Positions 1 through 7,781 of a stretch of DNA of 64,000 nt are shown here, piece after piece. The stretch covers positions 59,037 through 123,036 of the forward strand of contig DEAA01000050.1 of the NCBI GenBank assembly GCA_002346545.1, given 5' to 3'. The notes under the pieces are model-generated. The model made no database searches. It saw only the letters and a list, made by a program, of their open reading frames with translations, and was not told where the DNA came from. Every line of letters begins with the position of its first letter. Within the stretch, counting starts at the first letter, position 1. Made by a program: the position numbers and the translations under genes. The DNA comes from Acidobacteria bacterium UBA2994. Its GTDB lineage: Bacteria > Acidobacteriota > Vicinamibacteria > Vicinamibacterales > UBA8438.

Positions 1-24
1 GGGCAATCGTGTAGTCGTGCTTCG

Positions 25-675
25 TCAGGCAGTGGGGCCACGGCGCACGACACGCCCCTGGTCGAGCACCAGGACCCAGTCGGCGATGGCGTTCACCTCA
101 ACGGGGTCGTGCGACACGTAGATCATCGGGATCGAGAACTCATCTCGGATCCGGATCAGATACGGCAACACCCGCTCGCGCAGGGGCCGATCGAGCGCGG
201 CCAGCGGCTCGTCCAACAGAAGCAGCGCGGGGGCAGCCACCAGCGCCCGGGCCAACGCCACCCGCTGGCGCTCGCCGCCAGACAGCTCACCCACCTCTCG
301 CACGAGCATCTCGCCGATCTCCAGCAGCGCCACGACGGCGTCGAAGTCTGGACCAGCCCCGTCGACGGCGGAAAAAAGGATGTTGCGACGCACGTCCAAA
401 TGCGGAAACAGGGCGAGATCCTGCGGGACGTAGCCGACCCTCCGCTGGTGCGGCGGCAGCGCCAGCCCGATCGAGGTGTCGACCAGTCGATCAGAGCCGA
501 TCTCAATCACGCCTTCGTCGGGCCGCCGCAACCCGGCGATCGACTCCAGCACGGTCGTCTTGCCAGCCCCCGACGGCCCGAACAGCGCCACCACCCTTGC
601 CTCCAAACGCTCTCGCACTTCGAGCGAAAAGGCACCCTGGCGCAGGACGAAGTCGAGCGTGATGGTCGACGACAT
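25..675 (-). CDS. modC: Molybdate ABC transporter ATP-binding protein, short form without TOBE domain
   Basis: This is the ATPase that powers molybdate uptake through ModB on the cytoplasmic face of the inner membrane. The Walker A (GPSGAGKTT), the ABC signature (LSGGERQRVALARAL) and the Walker B (LLLLDEPLAALD) are all present. At about 216 residues it ends right after the nucleotide-binding domain, whereas classical ModC proteins run to roughly 350 residues with a C-terminal molybdate-binding TOBE domain. The first possible start is a TTG at 693. I prefer the ATG at 675, because an AAGGA lies about 10 nt upstream of it. It is the last gene of modABC, 14 nt after modB with this start. A TOBE domain is instead found in the divergent regulator at 2250. 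The substrate is inferred from ModA and ModB. Confidence 0.9.
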   Translation of the reverse strand: MSSTITLDFVLRQGAFSLEVRERLEARVVALFGPSGAGKTTVLESIAGLRRPDEGVIEIGSDRLVDTSIGLALPPHQRRVGYVPQDLALFPHLDVRRNILFSAVDGAGPDFDAVVALLEIGEMLVREVGELSGGERQRVALARALVAAPALLLLDEPLAALDRPLRERVLPYLIRIRDEFSIPMIYVSHDPVEVNAIADWVLVLDQGRVVRRGPTA

Positions 676-689
676 CAGTGAACCGTCCT

Positions 690-1364
690 TCAAGAAGGTC
701 CGACGGGGGTGCTCTGGGTGGTGAAGCGATTGGCAAGAAACAAGGCGCCGAAGGCCAGTCCGGCCGATACCAACAGCAGGCTGAACGCAGTCGCGTCATC
801 GCCGATGACGGTTGCGTTGTAGATGCCAACCGCGATCGTTCTGGTACTCGGGAGCGAACCGGCCACCAGAATGGTGGCGCCGAACTCACCCAACGCGCGG
901 GAGAAGCCAAGCAGTGCGCCGGCGAGCACGCCCCGTCGGCAAAGCGGCAGGCTCACGCTCAAGAACACCCGGAGGGGCGGTGCGCCTAGCGTGGCGGCGA
1001 TCTGCTCGTAGCGACGGTCGATCTGCTCGAAGCCGGCCCGGGCCGACCGGACCAAGAGCGGCAGCCCCATCACGGCCATCGCGACTACCACCGCCTTCCA
1101 GGTGAACAGCACCTCCACGCCAAAATCGGAAAGCAGCGACCCGAGCGGCCCACGTCGACCCAGCAACTGCAGCAACACCAAACCCGTGGCCACCGGAGGC
1201 AGCACTAGTGGCAGCGAAACGAGGGTCTCAACCAGGGCCTGCCCAGGGAATCGCCGTCGCGCCAGCAGCCAGGCCAACGCGATCCCAGGGGGCAGCATGA
1301 GGGCGGTGGCCAGCGCGGCAAGGCCGACCGTGCGAGCCGAGATCAGGAGCAAATCCCCGGACAT
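690..1364 (-). CDS. modB: Molybdate ABC transporter permease
   Basis: This inner-membrane permease forms the channel for molybdate. The 224-residue protein has about five hydrophobic segments. In the second half it carries the EAA-like cytoplasmic loop of binding-protein-dependent permeases (around ALGEFGATILVAG), the usual ModB ending. Its length is normal for the family. The ATG lies one base after the modA stop (TGA-G-ATG), so translation is probably coupled to modA. modC follows, and a TTG start for modC would even overlap the modB stop. Membership of the ModB/CysT-type permease family is clear, and the molybdate assignment rests on the operon. Confidence 0.9.
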   Translation of the reverse strand: MSGDLLLISARTVGLAALATALMLPPGIALAWLLARRRFPGQALVETLVSLPLVLPPVATGLVLLQLLGRRGPLGSLLSDFGVEVLFTWKAVVVAMAVMGLPLLVRSARAGFEQIDRRYEQIAATLGAPPLRVFLSVSLPLCRRGVLAGALLGFSRALGEFGATILVAGSLPSTRTIAVGIYNATVIGDDATAFSLLLVSAGLAFGALFLANRFTTQSTPVGPS

Positions 1365-1365
1365 C

Positions 1366-2145
1366 TCAGTGACGCTCCGTCAGGCCGAACCCGGCCGCCT
1401 CGAATACCCGACGGCCGGCCTCGCCGGACAAATAGTCCAGGAAACGACGTGCGTCAGCGACCATCGCCGAGTCGGTCAGCACCGCTGCCGGATAGGTGAT
1501 CTGGGGCCCCCTAGACGCAGGGACCACGAAAAGCGTGGTCACCCGCGAGGTCGACCGGGCATCGGTGTCATACACGATGCCGACGTCGGCGTCGCCAGCC
1601 TCGACCGTAGCCAGCGCGGCCCGAACATTCTGGGTGGGAAAGAGTCGGGGCGCGAGGAGGTTCCACAACCCCTCCGTCTTGAGATAGGCGCGCGCATACA
1701 CGCCCGCCGGCACGGCGGACGGATCGGCGATGGCGATCCGCGCCGCGGCGACCTCAAGGAGGTCTGCCGGAGCGGCGACCGCCAGCGTGCTCCCGGCCGG
1801 TGCGACGAATGCCAGACGGTTCGACAACAGATCGACTGGACCTGGATCGGCAACCCGACCGGCAGCGACAACCCGCTCCATCTGGAATCGGTCGGCGCTA
1901 ATGAACAGGTCCACCGGCGCACCATTGACGATCTGAGCAGCCAGGACACTGGATGCGGCGAAGTTGAGCTCGACCAGCGCCCCGCCCGACAGACGGTAGG
2001 AGGCCGCGAGCGGCTCCATGACCGACGTTAGACTAGCGGCTACGGACACCACGAGGGGCCCCTCGGCTCCGACGTCCGCCTCGTCCACTCCCTGGCACCC
2101 GCTCAGGGTCAAGCCTACGATGGCGGCGAGCCATTTAAACCTCAT
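1366..2145 (-). CDS. modA: Molybdate-binding lipoprotein
   Basis: This is the substrate-binding component that captures molybdate (or tungstate) outside the inner membrane. A lipoprotein signal peptide ends in the lipobox LSGC, with Cys at about residue 17. The mature part has family-typical stretches such as VSVAASLTSVMEPLA near the N-terminus, NFAASSVLAAQIVNGAPVD, and DVGIVYDTDA in the second lobe. The length of 259 residues is normal. No Shine-Dalgarno is visible. Instead a TTGATA-17-TAAATT promoter ends only 9 nt before the ATG, so the transcript may be almost leaderless. It is first in modABC and divergent from the HTH-TOBE regulator gene. Confidence 0.92.
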   Translation of the reverse strand: MRFKWLAAIVGLTLSGCQGVDEADVGAEGPLVVSVAASLTSVMEPLAASYRLSGGALVELNFAASSVLAAQIVNGAPVDLFISADRFQMERVVAAGRVADPGPVDLLSNRLAFVAPAGSTLAVAAPADLLEVAAARIAIADPSAVPAGVYARAYLKTEGLWNLLAPRLFPTQNVRAALATVEAGDADVGIVYDTDARSTSRVTTLFVVPASRGPQITYPAAVLTDSAMVADARRFLDYLSGEAGRRVFEAAGFGLTERH

Positions 2146-2154
2146 TAACAGACC

Positions 2155-2183
2155 AATTTAGTATGATTAGAATCGATTATCAA
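2155..2183 (-). promoter_or_regulatory. Predicted modABC promoter
   Basis: On the minus strand, TTGATA (2178-2183) and TAAATT (2155-2160) are separated by exactly 17 nt. The -10 hexamer lies 9 nt before the modA ATG. The -35 matches consensus at 5 of 6 positions and the -10 at 4 of 6. The spacer and -35 overlap the first direct repeat, which fits repression by a bound regulator. This is a prediction from sequence only. Confidence 0.55.
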
Positions 2184-2202
2184 AATGATTTTAGTTGATT
2201 AT
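2163..2202. promoter_or_regulatory. Candidate molybdate-regulator operator: two 18-bp direct repeats, 22-bp period
   Basis: ATGATTAGAATCGATTAT (2163-2180) and ATGATTTTAGTTGATTAT (2185-2202) agree at 14 of 18 positions and start 22 bp apart, about two helical turns. They sit in an AT-rich island between divergent modA and the HTH-TOBE regulator, overlapping the predicted modA promoter. The regulator next door is the obvious candidate ligand, by inference from position. Confidence 0.5.
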
Positions 2203-2249
2203 AGACCTATGCAGACTTCCCTACACTCCCGTCTTCGAGGTGAGGACCA

Positions 2250-2687
2250 ATGGCTCGCCTGACCGTTCGCCAGGCCGCGGACCGGCTTGGCGTCGGCTAC
2301 TCGACACTGAAGCAATGGATCTACAGCGGCAGTGTCCGCACCACCCTGACCGAGGGCGGACATCACCGGATCACCGAGTCCGAAGTGGAGCGGCTGCAGG
2401 CCAAGTCGGGGCGTCCGACCAGACGACGCGCGCGGCGTGAGCGACCGGGCGGCGTCATGATGCTCGTCAGCGGCAGGAATCGATTACGCGGGGTGGTGGA
2501 CGAAGTGCGACGCGAAGGGCTCGTGGCGCAGGTGCGACTGCGCATCGGCGACCAGACCCTAACTGCGGTCATCACCCGTGATGCCCTCGACGAACTGGGC
2601 CTCAAGCGCGGCGATGAAGCCACCGCGCTGGTCAAGGCCACCGAGGTCATGGTCGCCAGGGAGCTACCGGCCGGGCGCGGTGGCTAA
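2250..2687 (+). CDS. HTH (excisionase/MerR-type) and TOBE/Mop fusion, probable molybdate-responsive regulator
   Basis: This 145-residue protein has two parts. Residues 1-55 form a helix-turn-helix of the excisionase/MerR type (LTVRQAADRLGVGYSTLKQW, with the GGHHRI wing). Residues 70-140 form a single TOBE/Mop domain (from SGRNRLRGVV to ATALVKATEVMV), the fold that binds molybdate in ModC, ModE and Mop. It is divergent from modABC, with two direct repeats in between, and a GAGG-type ribosome site precedes the ATG. The likely role is sensing cytoplasmic molybdate and controlling modABC. It is not a classical ModE, which has a winged helix and two Mop domains, so I assign no symbol. Confidence 0.8.
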   Translation: MARLTVRQAADRLGVGYSTLKQWIYSGSVRTTLTEGGHHRITESEVERLQAKSGRPTRRRARRERPGGVMMLVSGRNRLRGVVDEVRREGLVAQVRLRIGDQTLTAVITRDALDELGLKRGDEATALVKATEVMVARELPAGRGG

Positions 2688-2705
2688 ATGCCGACTCGAT
2701 AGCGT

Positions 2706-3221
2706 CTACCGGGTGAACGTCGCGGGCAGGATCGACTGGAGTTGCAGTCCCCAGTGCCCGTTCTGGTTCGTCACGACGTAGAGGGCTGGCACCGTCGAAT
2801 AGGGACTGCCACCGGCGGTGTGCCGACTGAAGACGATGCGAAAATGCACCTTATCGGCTGCTACCTGCACCGCTTCGGCCAAGTCGAGGGTCGAGTGATC
2901 CCAGCCGGTCTGTCGCAGCGCCTCGAAGTCGGTGACGATATCTTCGGGCGTCTCTCGCACCACGACCTGGCCGTTCTGGCCCAAGCTGAGCCGCGGGAAG
3001 TTGCTGACGGCGGCAACGGCATCGTTGTCGCCGGCGTTCCACGCCCGGAAGTACTCCTCGAGCGCCGTCCGCGCCGCCGCCTCGTGTTCACGGTCCGCGT
3101 CCTGAGCACTCGCCGAACTGGCCACCGCGAGGCTCCCGATAACAATCAGAGCCAGCGCACAGAGCCGGTGAACAATCACGGGTCGGCGGGCGTAGATCCG
3201 TGCAAAAATGCCGTTCCTCAT
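2706..3221 (-). CDS. Secreted NTF2-like (SnoaL/DUF4440-type) protein of unknown function
   Basis: The reading frame is open from 3326, but the ATG at 3221 has AGGAG about 8 nt upstream and begins a good signal peptide (basic start, then a hydrophobic stretch ending SASA-QD). That start gives 171 residues. The mature part resembles the small NTF2-like fold. It has an amphipathic first helix (AARTALEEYFRAWNAGDNDAVAAV) followed by strands ending in VPALYVVTNQNGHWGLQLQS. Such domains are often small-ligand binders or minor enzymes, and no catalytic residue can be assigned. The gene is divergent from the PQQ dehydrogenase, with 52 bp between start codons, so the two may share control. Confidence 0.6.
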   Translation of the reverse strand: MRNGIFARIYARRPVIVHRLCALALIVIGSLAVASSASAQDADREHEAAARTALEEYFRAWNAGDNDAVAAVSNFPRLSLGQNGQVVVRETPEDIVTDFEALRQTGWDHSTLDLAEAVQVAADKVHFRIVFSRHTAGGSPYSTVPALYVVTNQNGHWGLQLQSILPATFTR

Positions 3222-3273
3222 GGGCACACTCCTAGAACCCCAGTGTAGACCGAACTGCGAACGAGGTATATCG

Positions 3274-5106
3274 ATGCGAAACGCCGCGTGCCTGTCCCTT
3301 GGCTTCTGGCTCTTACTCTCTGGCACATCGGCCTGGGCGCAACAAGCCCCCGACGGCGCGGACGTCTATGCCGCCCACTGCGAGCGGTGCCATAGCGATA
3401 CGCTGCCGCGGATGCCGACGCGCGATGCGCTGGCCGAGCGAGAGGCAAGCGACATCGCCCTGGCCATCACGAACGGGGTCATGCGGCAGTTCGGCGCACT
3501 GCTGACGGCAGCAGAACGCCGGGCGGTGGCCGAGTTCTTGGCTGGCGACCCGCCCGGCACCTTGACCGATGCGACGCCCGAGTTTCCCGCATCCGCCTAC
3601 TGCGTCGACGAACCGCCACGACTGGATCTCTCTCGAGCGACCTGGAATGGATGGGGCGCGGGCCTCGAGAACCGTCGCTTCCAGACCGCCGACGCCGCCG
3701 GCCTGACTGCTAGTGACGTCGAACATCTGACACTTAAATGGGCCTTCGGCTTCCCCAACGTGTCGGCCGCCGGCAGCCAGCCCACGATCGTCGATGGCCG
3801 GGTGTTGGTGGGCACTCGCACCGGGTTGGTCTATGCGCTCGATGCCGACACCGGGTGCGTCTACTGGACCCACGAGGCGCCCGGTGGGGTGCGTACCGCC
3901 GTTTCAGTGGGTCCGCACGCCGAGGGCGGCTTCACCGCCTACTTCGGCGATTCGCTGGCCTCAACCCATGCGGTAGACGTGGCCACTGGTGAGTTGCGCT
4001 GGTCGGCGAGGATAGAGGATCACCCTGCCGCTGTGCTCACGGGCGCACCCACCCTGCACGACGGCACGCTCTACGTTCCGGTGTCCTCACTAGAGGAGGT
4101 CTCGGCTGCGGATCCGCGCTACGAGTGCTGCACCTTCCGCGGAAGCGTGGTCGCCCTAGACGCAGCAAACGGCGAACGTCGGTGGAAGACCTACGTCGTG
4201 GAGCAGGAACCTCAGCCGACGGTCACCAATGCCATCGGAGCCCAGAACTACGGCCCCTCCGGCGCCGCGATCTGGTCTGCGCCAACTCTCGATCCGGATC
4301 GCGGCCTGCTCTACGTAGCGACCGGCGACGCCTATTCCGATCCACCAGCGCCGGAAAGCGATGCGATCGTAGCCCTGGCCATGGACACCGGTGAGGTGCG
4401 ATGGGTCACCCAGACGACTGAGGGCGACGCGTTCAATCTCGGCTGCTCGTCCGACAACCCGATCGCTCGCGCCAACTGTCCAGAGTCCGACGGACCGGAC
4501 GTCGACTACGGCAGCTCGCCGGCCCTCGTCACTGACGCGTCGGGAAACGGGCTCGTTTTGGCAGGACAGAAGTCCGGGGTGCTTCATGCCATGCGACCCG
4601 AAGATGGCTCGCTGGTGTGGAGCACGCGGGTCTCCGAAGGCGGACTGCTGGGCGGAATCGAGTGGGGCTTCGCCACCGACGGTGAGCAGGTGTATCTCTC
4701 CCTCTCGGATGCCCTGGAGCGCCCGCCGGGCGAGGCCGGCGGGGTCACCGCGGTCCGCGTAGACGATGGTGCGGTGGTCTGGCATGCGCCGCCGGTGCAG
4801 GACACCTGTGGCGGGCGGGAAGGCTGCCACACCGCGCAACCCGCCGCCGCGACCGTGATTCCCGGCGTCGCGTTCGCCGGCAGTCTAGATGGGCACCTGC
4901 GTGCTCACGACGTCGAGGACGGCCGGATCATCTGGGACGTCGATACCGGACGGTCGTTCCAGACCGTTAACGGCGTGGAGGCGAAGGGTGGCGCGATCAA
5001 CGGTCCCGGCCCCACCGTCGTCGACGGGATGGTATTCGTCGTCTCCGGCTACTCTACCTTTGGCATGATGGGCGGCAACGTGCTCCTGGCCTTCGGGCTA
5101 GAGTAG
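3274..5106 (+). CDS. Periplasmic cytochrome c / PQQ-dependent dehydrogenase (polyvinyl-alcohol-dehydrogenase-like)
   Basis: This is a quinohemoprotein of 610 residues. A signal peptide ends in AWAQQ, followed by a small cytochrome c domain with the heme motif CERCH (Cys36, Cys39, His40). A PQQ beta-propeller follows, with repeated W-motif blades (for example VYALDADTGCVYWTHEAPGG, GTLYVPVSS, GLLYVATGDAY). A vicinal Cys pair sits in YECCTF, as in several PQQ enzymes. The heme-first, propeller-second order matches polyvinyl-alcohol dehydrogenase-type proteins rather than alcohol dehydrogenases with C-terminal heme. The true substrate is unknown. The start at 3274 is chosen for the GAGG and signal peptide; the frame is open from 3208. 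Confidence 0.8.
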   Translation: MRNAACLSLGFWLLLSGTSAWAQQAPDGADVYAAHCERCHSDTLPRMPTRDALAEREASDIALAITNGVMRQFGALLTAAERRAVAEFLAGDPPGTLTDATPEFPASAYCVDEPPRLDLSRATWNGWGAGLENRRFQTADAAGLTASDVEHLTLKWAFGFPNVSAAGSQPTIVDGRVLVGTRTGLVYALDADTGCVYWTHEAPGGVRTAVSVGPHAEGGFTAYFGDSLASTHAVDVATGELRWSARIEDHPAAVLTGAPTLHDGTLYVPVSSLEEVSAADPRYECCTFRGSVVALDAANGERRWKTYVVEQEPQPTVTNAIGAQNYGPSGAAIWSAPTLDPDRGLLYVATGDAYSDPPAPESDAIVALAMDTGEVRWVTQTTEGDAFNLGCSSDNPIARANCPESDGPDVDYGSSPALVTDASGNGLVLAGQKSGVLHAMRPEDGSLVWSTRVSEGGLLGGIEWGFATDGEQVYLSLSDALERPPGEAGGVTAVRVDDGAVVWHAPPVQDTCGGREGCHTAQPAAATVIPGVAFAGSLDGHLRAHDVEDGRIIWDVDTGRSFQTVNGVEAKGGAINGPGPTVVDGMVFVVSGYSTFGMMGGNVLLAFGLE

Positions 5107-5218
5107 CGGCCAGCCGAGCGTCGGCGGGTGCCGGGCGCAAACCGACCGTCGTGTTAGGATGGCGCCCACTTTCGTCAGCCGGCCGGGACATCTCCGTCAG
5201 AACCTGGGAGCCGTCGAC

Positions 5219-6316
5219 ATGCCGCTTCGCCCGATCTCCGCACTTGCGGTCCTCGTCGCCGTGGGTGTCGTGCTGGTCGCACCACCCCCGAATCTCACAG
5301 CCGCCGAGGGCCCCTCTCTGATAGGGGGCGGTCCGCTCGCCTTCGGGCCGGACGACGTGTTGTTCATCGCCGACAATGCCGGAGCCAGGATCGTCGCGCT
5401 CGAGCTCGGCGACGCCGTGGCCGGCGCGACCCCCGGCACCAGCGAGATCGAGGGCATCGACCGTTATATCGCGGCGCGTCTGGGAACAGACGCGAGCGAG
5501 ATCCGGATTCACGACCTCGCCATCAGCCCGACGTCGCGGAACGCGTTCATCTCGGTGTCCCGGGGTCGGGGCGCCGGAGCGACCCCGGTACTGCTCCGGG
5601 TAGACGGCGCGAGCGCGGTCGAAGTGATCAAGATCAACCAGCTCAGCTTCACCGAGATCAGCCTCCCCAACGTACCGGCGGCTGACCCGGCGGCTCGACG
5701 GAACCCGCGCGCCTCGTCGGTCACCGACATGGCGTATGTCGACGGCCAGCTGTTCATCGCCGGACTGTCGAACGAGGAGTTCGCCTCGAAGCTCCGGTCG
5801 GTAAACTATCCGTTCACGACGGCCAACGCCGGTACTAGCGTCGAGATCTGGCACGCCGCGCACGGCCGCTACGAAACCCACTCGCCGGTGTACACCTTCG
5901 TGCCCTACGAGCTCGACGGGGAACAGAACCTGATTGCCGGCTATCTCTGCACGCCACTGGTCAAGTTCGCGGTCTCGGACCTCGAGCCGGGCGCGAAAAT
6001 TACCGGCACCACCATTGCCGAGCTCGGCAACCGCAACCGGCCGATCGACATGGTGGTGTACGAGAAGGACGGCCAGGACTATCTACTGATGTCGAACACC
6101 AGCCGCGGGGTCATGAAAATCCCGACCGCGGGCTTCGGGGGACAACCGGGGCTCACCGAGCCGGTGCCAGGCGGCGGCACGGCTGGCGTGACGTTCGAGA
6201 CGGTCGACGGATTGACCGGCGTCGAGCAGCTCGACCTGCTGGATGACACCCGCGCGCTGGTCATCGCACGAGACGACACAGGGCGCGCAGACCTGACCGC
6301 TGTCCAGCTGCCCTGA
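5219..6316 (+). CDS. Secreted beta-propeller-like protein, function unknown
   Basis: This 365-residue exported protein has a signal peptide ending near LTAAEG. The rest is a string of strand-rich segments typical of a beta-propeller, such as GGGPLAFGPDDVLFIADNAG, TPVLLRVDGASAVEVIKIN and PIDMVVYEKDGQDYLLMSN. I cannot name the family. The ATG at 5219 has GGGAG upstream and is preferred to the in-frame ATG at 5159, which would put about 20 extra residues before the signal peptide. It follows the PQQ dehydrogenase by about 110 bp and precedes a lipoprotein gene by 22 bp, suggesting a shared transcription unit and extracytoplasmic role. Confidence 0.6.
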   Translation: MPLRPISALAVLVAVGVVLVAPPPNLTAAEGPSLIGGGPLAFGPDDVLFIADNAGARIVALELGDAVAGATPGTSEIEGIDRYIAARLGTDASEIRIHDLAISPTSRNAFISVSRGRGAGATPVLLRVDGASAVEVIKINQLSFTEISLPNVPAADPAARRNPRASSVTDMAYVDGQLFIAGLSNEEFASKLRSVNYPFTTANAGTSVEIWHAAHGRYETHSPVYTFVPYELDGEQNLIAGYLCTPLVKFAVSDLEPGAKITGTTIAELGNRNRPIDMVVYEKDGQDYLLMSNTSRGVMKIPTAGFGGQPGLTEPVPGGGTAGVTFETVDGLTGVEQLDLLDDTRALVIARDDTGRADLTAVQLP

Positions 6317-6338
6317 CGGGCGCGTTCTTCGCTATCAC

Positions 6339-7619
6339 ATGGCAAGATCCGGAAAGCTCAGGGCCAGCGCACCCGCGGTGCGCCATCACCCGCTCCGCGA
6401 TCAGGCCCGCCACGTTGCCATCACGGCGTGCGGGCTGGGGTGGGTGCTGGCCACCGGATGCGGCAGCGACGGCCCGCCACCGCTGCCCCCGGTTGAGATC
6501 CAGCTGGCTGGGTCAGGCGACTCGGCAGGCGTCGAGTTGCTGGGTCTCTCACCCGCCGAGCTGGGTGCACTCGGTGACGCCCGCCTGAGCGACGATGTCT
6601 GGAGTCAGCTGCTGCGAGTCACGGTGGTGCCGCCGGACAAGGCGGATGCCAGTGACTTGCCCCCGGTGCTCGGCAGCTACACGGTCGAGGACGATCGAGT
6701 CCGGTTCACGCCCATGTTCCCGTTCGATCCCGGTCGGGAGTACGCCGTGCGCTTTGACGTAGCACATCTACCCGGCCGCGAGCCGGCGCCGAAACAGCCG
6801 GCGCCGGTCGTCGACGTGGTCTCGCTGCCCAGGCCACCCGTGGAGCCCACAACCATCGTCGAGCGGGTCTACCCGAGCGGCGACCAGATTCCCGAGAACC
6901 AGCTCCGGCTCTATCTTCACTTCTCGGCTCCGATGAGCGACGTCGATGGCCTGGAGTATCTAAGCCTCCGGGACAATCGCGGGCAACCGGTCGAAGATCC
7001 GTTCCTGCCGCTCGGCCTAGAGTTCTGGGACCCAGATCACCGTCGCTACACTGTCTTCTTCGACCCTGGGCGGATCAAGCAGGGCTTGGGTACAAACGAG
7101 CGACTCGGCCAAGCTCTGGACGCGGGCCAGACCTACACACTCGTCGTCGACCCGGCCTGGCCAGACGCCGAAGGCAATCCACTGCAGGCGCCGTTCGAGA
7201 AACCGTTCAAGATAGGTGCAGCAGATACGACGCCCCTCGACAGCGACACCTGGCGGCTACGGGTGCCCTCAGCCGGTTCAACCGAGCGCCTGGTTGTCTC
7301 GTTTCCCGAACCACTCGATCACGCCCTCATGCTCAGGACCATCGGCGTCGAGTTTCAGGATGGTGAGGCAGTGCTTGGTCGGGTGGAGACCGGAAGCTGG
7401 GAAACTCGGTGGACGCTGACTCCGAATACGCCGTGGCAGGCTGGTCGCTACGCGCTGATTGCAGGTACGACGCTCGAGGATCTTGCCGGAAACAGAATGA
7501 ACGAAGCCTTCGAAATCGATCTACTAGAGCGGGTGGACGAGGCAACCGCCGGCGAAGCGTCAGAAGTCGAGGAGCTGGCCGCGGCCGATATCGTCCGCAT
7601 AGAGTTTGAGGTCCAGTGA
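6339..7619 (+). CDS. Ig-like-domain lipoprotein, function unknown
   Basis: This predicted lipoprotein has 426 residues. The hydrophobic segment ends in the lipobox LATGC (Cys at about 41), after an unusually long N-terminal extension that may mean the true start lies further in. The body holds two or three bacterial Ig-like (Big_5/SbsA-like) repeats, recognisable by RVYPSGDQIPENQLRLYLHFSAPM and later by SAGSTERLVVSFPEPLDH plus the closing EDLAGNRMNE. Such domains are structural and occur in surface proteins. It is 22 bp downstream of the propeller gene and followed by the TonB receptor, so it may belong to an envelope complex. No catalytic motif is visible. Confidence 0.65.
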   Translation: MARSGKLRASAPAVRHHPLRDQARHVAITACGLGWVLATGCGSDGPPPLPPVEIQLAGSGDSAGVELLGLSPAELGALGDARLSDDVWSQLLRVTVVPPDKADASDLPPVLGSYTVEDDRVRFTPMFPFDPGREYAVRFDVAHLPGREPAPKQPAPVVDVVSLPRPPVEPTTIVERVYPSGDQIPENQLRLYLHFSAPMSDVDGLEYLSLRDNRGQPVEDPFLPLGLEFWDPDHRRYTVFFDPGRIKQGLGTNERLGQALDAGQTYTLVVDPAWPDAEGNPLQAPFEKPFKIGAADTTPLDSDTWRLRVPSAGSTERLVVSFPEPLDHALMLRTIGVEFQDGEAVLGRVETGSWETRWTLTPNTPWQAGRYALIAGTTLEDLAGNRMNEAFEIDLLERVDEATAGEASEVEELAAADIVRIEFEVQ

Positions 7620-7781
7620 CCCGACTCCGGATAATTTCACCGTCCTTAGCGAGTAGTTACGAAGCGGTACGTCCTTCTGGAAGTGGCGCTTGCAGGCCAC
7701 AGCCCGACACGAATCGGTAGGCCGATCGAGTCAGCTAGGATTAACTGAATCTTCACCAACCGAATACCGTCTGTAGAGGTC

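Noticed and set aside
1102..2031. A 309-codon plus-strand frame across modA and modB
   Set aside because: It is a shadow of modA/modB, with composition typical of antisense frames and no domain.
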